Origin: an uncultured Slackia sp.
Lineage (GTDB): Bacteria; Actinomycetota; Coriobacteriia; Coriobacteriales; Eggerthellaceae
Assembly: GCA_937895975.1 (NCBI GenBank)
Contig: CALBLG010000203.1
Span: forward strand, 1 to 19,143
Direction: 5' to 3'
Length of the DNA stretch: 19,143 bases
The notes under the pieces are model-generated. The model saw only the letters and a list, made by a program, of their open reading frames with translations. It was not told where the DNA came from and made no database searches. This document shows positions 8,000 through 14,759 of this stretch, piece by piece; position 1 is the first letter of the stretch, and the number at the start of each line of letters is the position of its first letter. A program made the position numbers and the translations under genes.

Positions 8000-8356
8000 C
8001 CCGCGCGAGGTTTCCATTCGCGAAATCCTCGGTGAGCGCGTCCAATCGCGCCACTGGTGGGCTGGCACGGCGAAAACAACGATTCATGAACATCGCATGG
8101 CGGCGCTTGCCGCGCCTGGCGGCATTTTGCTAAAGTTGCCCGTCGCTATGTTTGAAGAGCTCGCCCGCATATACCGGCACCTGCGCCGCATCGATTCCTT
8201 CTTCGCCGAAGAGGGCCCGTGCGCGTGCGCCTCGGCGGCGCCCGCCCTTTCCTCCATGCTGATCTGAGCATTCCCCCATCAACGCCAATAGGCACGGCCG
8301 AACCCGCACCGCGCGGGTATCCGTCGTTGCGCTTTCACACCCGCACTCACCGCAAT

Positions 8357-8382
8357 GGGGCAGGAGGCAGTTCCCCGTCCCA
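8357..8382 (+). repeat. Copy of GC-rich dispersed repeat (GGCAGT..CCCGTCCCA type)
   Basis: This segment matches the reverse complement of 15635-15659 at about 21 of 26 aligned positions, sharing GGGGC.GG, GGCAGT and CGTCCCA. Both copies are intergenic. It may be a degenerate member of the same family as the palindromes at 1-29 and 8415-8449. Confidence 0.45.
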
Positions 8383-8414
8383 TTTGCTGGTAGGTCAAGA
8401 AATCGACCCGCTTG

Positions 8415-8449
8415 GCCCGGCGGGACAGGGCTGCCCCGTCCCGCCGGGC
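8415..8449. repeat. 35 bp near-perfect palindrome upstream of the MFS gene
   Basis: Two 17-base arms (8415-8431 and 8433-8449) flank a single T, with one mismatch; the arms start GCCCGGCGGGAC. It ends eight bases before the AAAGGAGGA ribosome site of the exporter. An RNA hairpin here would sit directly upstream of the translation start. No T run follows, so it is not an intrinsic terminator for plus-strand transcription. It could be an operator, an mRNA-stabilising hairpin or a dispersed palindromic repeat. Confidence 0.6.
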
Positions 8450-8469
8450 AGGCAACAAAGGAGGACTTT

Positions 8470-9927
8470 TTGAGCACTGCAAACACTTCCGAGAAAACTT
8501 CCGCACGACAAGTTCGAATAGTAGGCGTGGTAGTATTCGGCGCGTTTCTTGCGCTGTTGAATCAAACCGTCATGTCGCCCGCGCTGCCCGTCATCATGGC
8601 CGATTTCGGCATCGACGCCTCGACCGCGCAGTGGATTATGTCCATCTATCCCCTGATCAGCGGCATTATGGTTCCGGTCTCGGCATTCCTTATCGACCGC
8701 TTTTCGACCCGCGCGCTGTTTTTCGCCGCAACGGGCGCGTTCGCCGCAGGAACGGCACTGTGCGCGGCGGCACCGACGTTCTTCCTGCTTATCGTTGGAC
8801 GCGTGCTGCAAGCGGCCGCGTCGGGCGTGCTGCTGCCGCTCGTATCAGTCGTGCCCATGCTCGTATTCCCCGTCGAAAAACGCGGCACGGCCATGGGCAT
8901 GGCGGGTATAGTGATGTTCGCCGGCCCCGCCGTGGGCCCCGTGCTTGGCGGCGCAATCATCGACGCGTGGGGTTGGCGCGCAACGCTCGGCTGCATCGTG
9001 CCGCTGGCGCTTGTCGTGCTTCTGTGCGGCGTGTTCCTGCTCGAAAACGTCGGCGAAGCGAAACGCCCCGAACTCGACGTTGCGTCCATCGCGCTTTCCA
9101 CCATCGCTTTCGGCGGATTGCTCTACGGCTTCTCGAGCGCCTCGGCGCTCGGCTGGACGAGCCCCGCAGTGCTGGGCAGCATCGCCGCTGGCATCGTATG
9201 CCTTGGCCTGTTCGTAAAGCGCCAGCTAAGCCTCGACGAGCCGCTGCTCGATCTTCGTTGCCTGAAGTCGGGCGACTTCGCCATAGCCGCCATCGTGGTT
9301 ACGCTCATCAATGCCGCATGCCTGGTGACCAATACGCTGCTGCCCATCCTACTGCAGACCGCCCTGGGGGCCTCGGCGCTCGAGACGGGGCTCGCAATGT
9401 TGCCCGCCGCAGCCGTCGGCATCATCATTAGCCCCATTTCAGGCGTGGTCTTCGACAAATTTGGCCCTCGCGCCATCTCCATCGGAGGCCTTACGCTGAT
9501 GACCGCCGCGCTGTTCGCGCTGTCGCGCATGGACGCCAGTTCATCGATCGTGCTTGTCGCCGTGCTGTGCGGCGCGCAGGCCGCGGGCCAGGCGCTTGCG
9601 AACATGCCCGTGAATACGTGGGGCATCAATGCGCTGCCCAACGACAAAATCGCCCATGGCAATGCCATCGCCAACACCGGCCGCCAAATAGCCGGCGGCT
9701 TGGGCACGGCACTCATCGTGACCTTGATGACGAGCGTCACCGCAAGCGCGAGCGCGCAGGGCGCCGCGACCGTAGCCGCCACGACGGCCGGAACGAGCGC
9801 CGCATACATGGCGTGCTCCGCAATTGGCCTGGTCGCGCTTATTTTCGGCATAGCGAAAATTCGCAACCCCAAAAGCGACGCTACCGTGCATGTGGTTGAG
9901 AAAAACGGCATTAAAGTGGCCGAATAG
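8470..9927 (+). CDS. MFS multidrug exporter, DHA2 (14-TM) type
   Basis: This is probably a proton-coupled drug or metabolite exporter in the cytoplasmic membrane. The 485-residue product has about 14 hydrophobic segments. Major-facilitator signatures include the loop after TM2 (FLIDRFSTR, 73-81), motif B RVLQAAASG (111-119), the antiporter motif C GPAVGPVLGG (152-161) and WGWR (167-170). The start is TTG with an excellent AAAGGAGGA ribosome site (8457-8465) five bases upstream, giving MSTANTSEK. It is monocistronic: serA is divergent upstream and a strong terminator follows. No adjacent EmrA-like adaptor or TetR/MarR regulator is present, so the substrate is unknown. Confidence 0.9.
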   Translation: MSTANTSEKTSARQVRIVGVVVFGAFLALLNQTVMSPALPVIMADFGIDASTAQWIMSIYPLISGIMVPVSAFLIDRFSTRALFFAATGAFAAGTALCAAAPTFFLLIVGRVLQAAASGVLLPLVSVVPMLVFPVEKRGTAMGMAGIVMFAGPAVGPVLGGAIIDAWGWRATLGCIVPLALVVLLCGVFLLENVGEAKRPELDVASIALSTIAFGGLLYGFSSASALGWTSPAVLGSIAAGIVCLGLFVKRQLSLDEPLLDLRCLKSGDFAIAAIVVTLINAACLVTNTLLPILLQTALGASALETGLAMLPAAAVGIIISPISGVVFDKFGPRAISIGGLTLMTAALFALSRMDASSSIVLVAVLCGAQAAGQALANMPVNTWGINALPNDKIAHGNAIANTGRQIAGGLGTALIVTLMTSVTASASAQGAATVAATTAGTSAAYMACSAIGLVALIFGIAKIRNPKSDATVHVVEKNGIKVAE

Positions 9928-9956
9928 CGGCCACATGCGTCGCCCCGCGCACGGCC

Positions 9957-10173
9957 AATACGCAAAAAACCGCCTTTTTGGCATGAAAGGGCGATTTTGG
10001 GGCCAAGTTTGGCATAGCCACTTGCGCTAAAGGCTCTATTTGCAAGATATATCTTGCAAATAGAGCCTTTTTCAGCCTTATGCGATTCCGTAAGGCACCG
10101 AAAGGGCCACTGCGCACCCTCAATCGGCCCCAAAACAGCCTTATCGTGCCAAAAACCAGCATTTTTGCTGCAT
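9957..10173. repeat. Composite inverted repeat around the MFS-prmC terminator
   Basis: Outer arms 9975-10004 and 10126-10155 match as inverted repeats at 25 of 30 positions, and weaker similarity extends outward to about 9957 and 10173. They flank the perfect 42 bp palindrome at 10029-10070. The two spacers differ in length (24 and 55 bases), so the whole is an asymmetric nested palindrome of about 215 bp filling most of the gap between two convergent genes. It could be a miniature inverted-repeat element that supplies a terminator, or duplicated terminator arms. Confidence 0.5.
10029..10070. terminator. Perfect 42 bp palindrome, likely bidirectional terminator
   Basis: Two exact 21-base arms (10029-10049 and 10050-10070) begin AAAGGCTC and end GAGCCTTT, followed by two more T on the plus strand and one more on the minus strand. 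It lies between the convergent MFS gene (ends 9927) and prmC (ends 10216). It is well placed to terminate transcription from both sides. The AT-rich centre can also extrude as a hairpin with a short loop. Confidence 0.8.
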
Positions 10174-10215
10174 GAGCCCCTTCTAGACGACGCACGCCGG
10201 CAGACACGGCGGGCG

Positions 10216-11346
10216 CTAACGGGGCTTGTGTGCCGCCAGCACGCGCGGGCGGTCTGTCAAGTCGTTGACGATTCGTACGTCCACGTATCCCAAGCCGCGC
10301 GCGATGTCGGCAGCCGCATCGAGACGCGTCTCGTGCAGCTCGACCGCAAACCCACCGCCCGGCGCAAGCGCGCGCAGCGCCCATTCGGCTAGGGGGCGAT
10401 ACAAATCGAGCCCGTCGGCACCGCCATCGAGCGCAAGCGAAGGCTCATGCTGCGTCACCTCTGCGGACAGACCCTCCAACACGTTCGTGGGAATATAAGG
10501 CGGGTTGCTCACCACCAACGAAAGCTTGCCCATGAAGCGCCCGCCCACCGGAGCGCCCAAATCGCCCTGAAGCACGGCGACACGTTTGTCCAATCCAAGA
10601 GCAGCAACATTCTCTTTCGCGAGCGCGATAGCCTCGGGCGCGATGTCGCACGCCAAGACGCGCGTGCGCGGATTCTCGTACGCGATCGAGCACGCGATGC
10701 ACCCAGACCCCGTGCAAATGTCGGCAACGTACAGCACGTCGCTTGCCACATCATGCTTCGGACCGGGTTCGTCGCCATCCGCGACACGAGGACCAGCGAC
10801 ATTGGCGCGCTCGACCATGGGCTGTGCGTCGGCGTCTGCCGCAGCATTCGAGACTTCGTTCCCGTCAAGATAAAACGCAGCGCCTAAGCGCTGCTCGCTC
10901 TTGCCAACGGCTGCGGAAGCGGCTTTTTCTGCAGCCTCGGCCTGCAGTTCTTCGAACTCAGCCTGGGTGATGGTCGAGTCGACGGCGCAACGTCTCTCGG
11001 GCGCGGGCAACAGCGCCAGCGCCTCGCTCACGAGCACCTCGGTTTCGGGCCGCGGAATAAGCACGCCGGGACGTACCTTCACGCCAATATGGCGAAACGC
11101 CACCTCGCCCGTAATGTACTGCAGCGGCTCGCCCGCCCCGCGCCGTACAACCCAATCGCGCAACGTGGCACGCTCGTCGGCGGAAAGCGGCCGCTCGAAA
11201 TTCACGTACAACTCCACACGACGCATGCGGCACGTCTCGCACAAAAGCCATTCGGCCGACAGACGCGGATTCTCGTCGCCCTTGCGCTCAAGATAGCCGC
11301 GGCACCAATCCAGCGCCGCCTTTATAGTCCACACCTCATCGGACAT
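10216..11346 (-). CDS. prmC: PrmC/HemK, release factor glutamine methyltransferase, with insertion
   Basis: PrmC uses SAM to N5-methylate the glutamine of the GGQ motif in release factors, here surely the PrfA encoded upstream. The 376-residue product has the N-terminal helical domain (1-90), PGVLIPRPETE (93-103), SAM motif I ADICTGSGC (208-216) and the catalytic NPPYIP (281-286). PrmC proteins are usually about 275-290 residues. Here about 85 extra residues (about 115-203), Ala/Glu-rich and low in hydrophobics, lie between RPETE and motif I, and the frame is intact. The start at 11346 (MSDEVWTIKAALDW) has a GGAGGGG site upstream. The open frame further upstream is not conserved-looking. Confidence 0.93.
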   Translation of the reverse strand: MSDEVWTIKAALDWCRGYLERKGDENPRLSAEWLLCETCRMRRVELYVNFERPLSADERATLRDWVVRRGAGEPLQYITGEVAFRHIGVKVRPGVLIPRPETEVLVSEALALLPAPERRCAVDSTITQAEFEELQAEAAEKAASAAVGKSEQRLGAAFYLDGNEVSNAAADADAQPMVERANVAGPRVADGDEPGPKHDVASDVLYVADICTGSGCIACSIAYENPRTRVLACDIAPEAIALAKENVAALGLDKRVAVLQGDLGAPVGGRFMGKLSLVVSNPPYIPTNVLEGLSAEVTQHEPSLALDGGADGLDLYRPLAEWALRALAPGGGFAVELHETRLDAAADIARGLGYVDVRIVNDLTDRPRVLAAHKPR

Positions 11347-11455
11347 TTCTTTCTTCCCCTCCCCCGCAATCAAGCGCCAGAGTTTCAACGATACAAAAGA
11401 AGGACGAACACCACCGCGCGTCATAAGGCACGGCAAACAGCTTTTCAATAAAGAA

Positions 11456-11525
11456 GAGCGAGGCATATCGCGCATCATAAGGGGCGCCTGGAACGTTGCC
11501 CCGTTGATGCGCGTATGCCTCGCTC
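11456..11525 (-). terminator. Long hairpin between prfA and prmC
   Basis: GAGCGAGGCATA.CGCGCATCA..GGGG (11456-11484) pairs with 11499-11525 to form about 26 base pairs with two small bulges and a 14-base loop. On the minus strand the stem is followed by TTCTTTATT, so it could terminate or attenuate prfA transcription before prmC. The stem starts 14 bases after the prfA stop. It may equally protect the 3' end of prfA mRNA. Confidence 0.55.
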
Positions 11526-11539
11526 GGTGGGATAAACCC

Positions 11540-12601
11540 TTATTCGGTAGCCTGTTCGAGCTTCCTAGCGCGATCGGCCGCCTGCAGCGCCGTGATCACG
11601 TCGCCCAAGTCGTTGCCCATCAGCACGCCCTGGTAAGTGCCGTTGTATCCGATGCGATGGTCGGTCACGCGGTCTTGCGGGGCGTTGTAGGTGCGAATCT
11701 TCTCGGAGCGGTCGCCCGAGCCGATCTGCGCCAGACGCTCGGCGCCTTCGGCGGCCTGCTGCTCGGCAAGCATCTTCTCGTACAGGCGGGCGCGCAGAAC
11801 GGCCATTGCGGCGATCTTGTTCTGCAGCTGCGACTTCTGGTCTTGCGACTGAACCACCAGGCCAGAAGGCAAGTGGGTGATGCGCACGGCCGAGTCGGTG
11901 GTGTTGACGCACTGGCCGCCCGGGCCACCGGCGCGGTACACGTCGATGCGCAGGTCGTTCTCGTTGATGTCGACCTCGACCTCGTCTGCCTCGGGCAGCA
12001 CGGCCACCGTGGCCGTGGAGGTATGGATGCGGCCTTGGCTTTCGGTCTTCGGGACGCGCTGCACACGATGCACGCCGCTCTCGAACTTCATGACGGAATA
12101 GACCTTGTCGCCCTTCACCTTGAACTGGATTTCCTTGTAGCCGCCCGCATCGGAGGGGCTCACGTCCATGGTTTCGGTCTTCCAATGCTGAGAATCGCAG
12201 AAACGCAGGTACATCTTATACAGGTCACCCGCGAAAATCGCCGCCTCGTCGCCGCCCGCAGCCGCGCGGATCTCGACAATGATGTCTTTCTCGTCGGCCG
12301 GATCGCTGGGAATCAGCATGTATTTGATGTCTTCCTCGAGCGCGGGAAGCTTTGCCTCGGCGACCGAGATGGTCTCTTGCGCCAGCTCGCGCATGTCTGG
12401 GTCGTCGAGCATCTCTTTCGCGTCGTCGATGTCGTCGCACGCCTGCAGGTACTCTCGAGCCTTGGCCACCAACGGGCCCTGATTCGAGTATTCCTTCGTG
12501 AGCTTGGTGTATTCGGCATGGTTATTCAAAACAGCCGGGTCGGAGAGCTTGTTTTGCAGCTCTTCGTAACCGGCGATGATCTTTTCGAGCCTGTCTCGCA
12601 T
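11540..12601 (-). CDS. prfA: Peptide chain release factor 1
   Basis: RF1 reads UAA and UAG stop codons in the ribosome and triggers peptide release. The 353-residue product has the expected length, the stop-codon-reading PxT tripeptide P184-K-T186 (RVPKTESQGR, as in RF1 rather than the SPF of RF2) and the catalytic GGPGGQ with GGQ at 228-230. The tract from 100 to 125 (PADEKDIIVEIRAAAGGDEA) is typical of the family. The ATG at 12601 has only a weak GGAT ribosome site upstream. It is followed by prmC, the methylase for its GGQ glutamine, across a 193 bp gap containing a large hairpin. Confidence 0.97.
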   Translation of the reverse strand: MRDRLEKIIAGYEELQNKLSDPAVLNNHAEYTKLTKEYSNQGPLVAKAREYLQACDDIDDAKEMLDDPDMRELAQETISVAEAKLPALEEDIKYMLIPSDPADEKDIIVEIRAAAGGDEAAIFAGDLYKMYLRFCDSQHWKTETMDVSPSDAGGYKEIQFKVKGDKVYSVMKFESGVHRVQRVPKTESQGRIHTSTATVAVLPEADEVEVDINENDLRIDVYRAGGPGGQCVNTTDSAVRITHLPSGLVVQSQDQKSQLQNKIAAMAVLRARLYEKMLAEQQAAEGAERLAQIGSGDRSEKIRTYNAPQDRVTDHRIGYNGTYQGVLMGNDLGDVITALQAADRARKLEQATE

Positions 12602-12680
12602 GGTTCATCCAATCGGTTGATGTGCCGCATCGCGGCCGCGCGTCGCGCGCATGAATTGCCAACGTTGAATAATACCACGC

Positions 12681-12702
12681 AAAAAGCCCGCTCACGGGCT
12701 TT
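12681..12702 (-). terminator. Intrinsic terminator upstream of prfA, for the S24 gene or an RNA
   Basis: On the minus strand AAAGCCCG pairs with CGGGCTTT around a four-base loop (12683-12702), and the right arm runs into five T (complement of 12681-12685). It separates the S24 regulator transcript from prfA. A structured region (12707-12814) ends four bases upstream. Confidence 0.8.
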
Positions 12703-12706
12703 CCAT

Positions 12707-12814
12707 AGCGAACGCGGGAACGGGCGTCGCGCGCAACTCCGCAGTTGCGCAAAGCAGAGGGCGGAGTGCTCAGAACGCGCGACCCATCGCGGAAAGCCGC
12801 ACCGCGCGTTCGCT
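12707..12814 (-). ncRNA. Candidate structured RNA ending at the terminator
   Basis: A perfect 10 bp closing stem (12707-12716 with 12805-12814, AGCGAACGCG) encloses an 8 bp stem (12726-12733 with 12776-12783) and a hairpin GCGCAACT/AGTTGCGC (12731-12750), partly exclusive of the 8 bp stem. Read on the minus strand, this fold runs directly into the terminator at 12702-12681. It may be the structured 3' UTR of the S24 gene or an RNA of about 135 bases. No separate promoter is visible just upstream, and no known RNA family is recognised. Confidence 0.3.
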
Positions 12815-12877
12815 TCGAGGCAATGCCCCGGCGCCCCACGAAGCCGCGTGGCCCAGCTTTGACGCAAGCCTGGAACC

Positions 12878-13537
12878 CTATCGGCCGAAATCGAACGGCG
12901 CGCAATACCACACCACGCGCCCCAGAATCTCGACGGAATCTTCACCGTCCCCATCGGCTCTATACGAGTATTTCTTGAAGCGAGAGTCATAGGAATCGGG
13001 AATGAGCTCGACCCTCGAGCCCGCGCGGTGCACGATCTTCACGGTCGCGTCGGTCTTTTCCACACGCACGGCGTAAATCTTGCCGTCTACGAAATCGGCA
13101 TCGGGGTCAACCAGGGCAACGCAGCCGTTCGGCAGGCTCCGATTCATCGACTCACCCTTCACGCGCAGGAAAAACGACCTGGGATGCTCGTTGTAGAGCC
13201 TGCCGGAAACGGGCATCTTGCCCTCGGCCTGAATCATTTCGATAGGCGCGCCTGCGGCAATCGAGCCGTACACGGGCACATTCACCACATCGGCGCCGGT
13301 CTCGCGATTCAGCACTTTGCGTGCGAATCCGAGTTGGGCGCTGAACACGTCGTCAAAGCTGAGCTCGGGAAACGCTTCGAACAAGTTGTCGGCGTTGCTC
13401 ATGCGCAGCAGGCTCGTGCCGTCTTCCCATGCCGATGACGACGTCTGCGAAATTCCCACGGCGGCCGCGAACTCGTCCTGTGTGAGACCCTTGTGGTTAC
13501 GGAACGCGCGAATGTTGCGCCCAATGAAATTCTCCAT
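12878..13537 (-). CDS. LexA/CI-type repressor: XRE helix-turn-helix plus S24 autoprotease
   Basis: This is a probable DNA-binding repressor able to cleave itself. Residues 5-66 form an XRE-type HTH (IGRNIRAFRNHKGLTQDEFAAAVGIS...). The C-terminal S24 domain (about 85-215) has the LexA-like cleavage pair Ala95-Gly96 (SIAAGAP), nucleophile Ser130 (GESMNRSLPNG) and Lys167 (TVKIV), 37 residues after the serine as in LexA. All catalytic parts look intact. The 219-residue length fits phage CI or S24 regulators more than canonical LexA. The start at 13537 has an AGGGGAGGG site just upstream. It is divergent from the small HTH gene at 13661 and probably autoregulated through the shared palindrome. Confidence 0.88.
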   Translation of the reverse strand: MENFIGRNIRAFRNHKGLTQDEFAAAVGISQTSSSAWEDGTSLLRMSNADNLFEAFPELSFDDVFSAQLGFARKVLNRETGADVVNVPVYGSIAAGAPIEMIQAEGKMPVSGRLYNEHPRSFFLRVKGESMNRSLPNGCVALVDPDADFVDGKIYAVRVEKTDATVKIVHRAGSRVELIPDSYDSRFKKYSYRADGDGEDSVEILGRVVWYCAPFDFGR

Positions 13538-13562
13538 TGCCCTCCCCTATCTCATTTGCGAA

Positions 13563-13576
13563 TAGAGTTTACCAGG
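13563..13576 (-). promoter_or_regulatory. Candidate S24-gene promoter with operator half-site
   Basis: On the minus strand CTGGTAAACT forms an extended -10 (TG-G-TAAACT) just upstream of the S24 ribosome site. The same bases repeat the TACCAG/CTGGTA half-site found in the palindrome at 13609-13625. Repressor bound here would block its own promoter. Confidence 0.35.
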
Positions 13577-13593
13577 ACGACGACGCACCGTAA

Positions 13594-13621
13594 TTGACAC
13601 GCGGCAAATACCAGTTAAACT
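13594..13621 (+). promoter_or_regulatory. Candidate promoter of the small HTH gene
   Basis: TTGACA (13594-13599, consensus -35) is followed after 16 bases by TAAACT (13616-13621, four of six matches to TATAAT). The -10 lies inside the palindrome at 13609-13625, so a repressor bound there would exclude RNA polymerase. The leader to the ATG at 13661 is about 30 bases. Confidence 0.55.
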
Positions 13622-13625
13622 GGTA
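13609..13625. promoter_or_regulatory. Operator-like palindrome TACCAGTT-A-AACTGGTA
   Basis: Perfect 8-base arms flank one central base, the geometry expected for a dimeric HTH repressor. It overlaps the -10 of the plus-strand promoter and lies 72 bases upstream of the S24 gene start. The outer half-site recurs at 13570-13575. This is the best candidate binding site for the S24 repressor, the small HTH protein, or both. Confidence 0.65.
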
Positions 13626-13660
13626 CGGGGATTGATAGGGAGCATGAACGGAGACGGGGT

Positions 13661-13870
13661 ATGAAGAGCTGGATGCAGCGAGCCCGCGAGGCGTCGGAGC
13701 TCACGCCGGCCGAATGCGCCCAGGCGCTCTTTTTGTCCGTGGACGACTACCTTACGAGGGAGAACAACCCCGGCATGCTTACCGTCGACGAGCTTTCCGC
13801 GCTTGGTCCCCTGTTCAGCGGTGCGGCCAGGACCATCGTCGTCGAGGGCATTAAGGCGTCGCTCGCTTAG
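13661..13870 (+). CDS. Small Cro-like helix-turn-helix protein
   Basis: The 69-residue product has the spacing of an XRE/Cro-type HTH: RAREASELTPAECAQALFLS (helices 1-2), a recognition-helix region VDDYLTRENNPGML, then LTVDELSALGPLF (helix 4). Only an HTH domain is present, with a short tail (IVVEGIKASLA). The ATG at 13661 has a GGAGACGGGG site upstream and lies behind a good promoter. Its head-to-head position with a CI-like S24 repressor across a shared operator resembles a phage CI/Cro switch, but no other phage gene is nearby. A role as anti-repressor, co-regulator or antitoxin-like protein is possible. The family call is moderate because the protein is short. Confidence 0.65.
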   Translation: MKSWMQRAREASELTPAECAQALFLSVDDYLTRENNPGMLTVDELSALGPLFSGAARTIVVEGIKASLA

Positions 13871-13996
13871 CCCCTCCCGCAGCATATCTTCGTCGGCGCG
13901 CACACATCACGCGACCTTTCGCCTCATTTATTCAGAAATGCCCATCTAAACCGCTCGAAAATTGGCGTCCGAACTGCAGATATATTCAAAAAAGCG

Positions 13997-14002
13997 TATA
14001 AT
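13997..14002 (+). promoter_or_regulatory. -10 box of the universal stress protein gene
   Basis: A perfect TATAAT lies in an AT-rich patch 57 bases upstream of the ATG. The -35 position (13974-13979) reads CTGCAG and is weak. The surrounding sequence is clearly more AT-rich than the neighbouring genes. Confidence 0.5.
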
Positions 14003-14058
14003 TCGCGCTGTAAGGCAACGCCCCATGGGCAGCTTTCCCGAAAACGCGGAGGTGCGCT

Positions 14059-14544
14059 ATGTCTGACAAACTCGAATTCAAGACGATCGTTGTTCCCTAC
14101 GATGGCTCCGACCAGGCGAAGCACGCATTGGAAGTCGCTCGCGGCCTTATCGGCGGCAGCGAAGAATCGCGCCTGATGCTTCTGCATGTCATCCCTTCGG
14201 GCATGGTTGGAGCGACCGAAAATGTCGACGGCACGGTGATAGACGGCGTGCCGTGGGGCCTGCTCGATTACGAAACGTACAAAGACGTGGTTGACGGCGC
14301 CCTCGCCCGCATCAAAAGCGAGGTCGAAGAGAGCGTGGGTGATGCGGCAAGCGACCCGCGCATCAGCATCGAGGCCATCGCCGACACCTCGCCGGCCGAG
14401 GCCATCGCGAAATACGCCGCCACGCACGGCGCCGATTTAATCGTCATGGGCCGCCGCGGCCTGGGCGCATTGCGCGGCATGTTGGGCTCGGTGAGCTACG
14501 GCGTGCTGCATAGCGCTGAAATGCCCGTGCTTACCGTGAAATAG
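14059..14544 (+). CDS. Universal stress protein, UspA family
   Basis: This is a single-domain, probably nucleotide-binding stress protein of 161 residues with the alpha/beta Usp fold. It starts KTIVVPYDGSDQAKHAL (8-24, with Asp15 of the nucleotide site) and ends with the phosphate-binding stretch VMGRRGLGALRGMLGSVS (129-146) and MPVLTVK. That loop reads G-2x-G-8x-GS, one residue shorter than the G-2x-G-9x-G(S/T) of ATP-binding members, so ATP binding is likely but not certain. The start has a GGAGGT site (14048-14053) and a TATAAT upstream. A strong terminator directly follows, so the gene is monocistronic. Confidence 0.92.
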   Translation: MSDKLEFKTIVVPYDGSDQAKHALEVARGLIGGSEESRLMLLHVIPSGMVGATENVDGTVIDGVPWGLLDYETYKDVVDGALARIKSEVEESVGDAASDPRISIEAIADTSPAEAIAKYAATHGADLIVMGRRGLGALRGMLGSVSYGVLHSAEMPVLTVK

Positions 14545-14569
14545 GCAGATTTCTCTTCCAAAGACGTCG

Positions 14570-14602
14570 AAAGGGGACGGCCGTATAGCCGTCCCCTTTT
14601 TC
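14570..14602 (+). terminator. Intrinsic terminator of the universal stress protein gene
   Basis: A perfect 12 bp stem, AAAGGGGACGGC with GCCGTCCCCTTT (14570-14581 with 14588-14599), has a six-base loop and ends in a run of five T. It begins 25 bases after the stop codon. Confidence 0.88.
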
Positions 14603-14759
14603 GTCGCCTGCCAGAATCGGGCAAAAGCGGCCTGCGTTTTCGCGCCCCAGGCGCATGGCCGAAAAGGCGGCGGTCATAAAGACGCAGGTTGCGCCGCCAG
14701 CACAGCGCTTAGTTCCCGTGCCAACCGGCGCCCGCCGTTCGCCGCCGCGGCATCGGCCC

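Larger units (their letters stand above)
7927..8469. other. 543 bp divergent intergenic region, serA / MFS exporter
   Basis: This gap holds the serA leader and promoter and the 5' region of the MFS gene. Visible elements are the small serA leader hairpin, a TATAAT box, a 6 bp hairpin (ACCCGC/GCGGGT, 8302-8318), a repeat-family segment (8357-8382) and a long palindrome (8415-8449). One open 39-codon plus-strand stretch (8148-8267) has a bland protein-like start but no ribosome site. I see no clear promoter for the MFS gene and no regulator gene. Confidence 0.6.

Noticed and set aside
7927..8080. Riboswitch or T-box controlling serA
   Set aside because: The leader holds only a 5 bp hairpin and no terminator/antiterminator pair or T-box sequence.
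6754..8133. 459-codon plus-strand open frame opposite serA
   Set aside because: It is a low-complexity His/Arg-rich antisense frame; serA has all domains and active-site residues on the other strand.
11504..12862. 452-codon plus-strand open frame opposite prfA
   Set aside because: It is antisense to a clearly identified release factor and has no recognisable motif or ribosome site.
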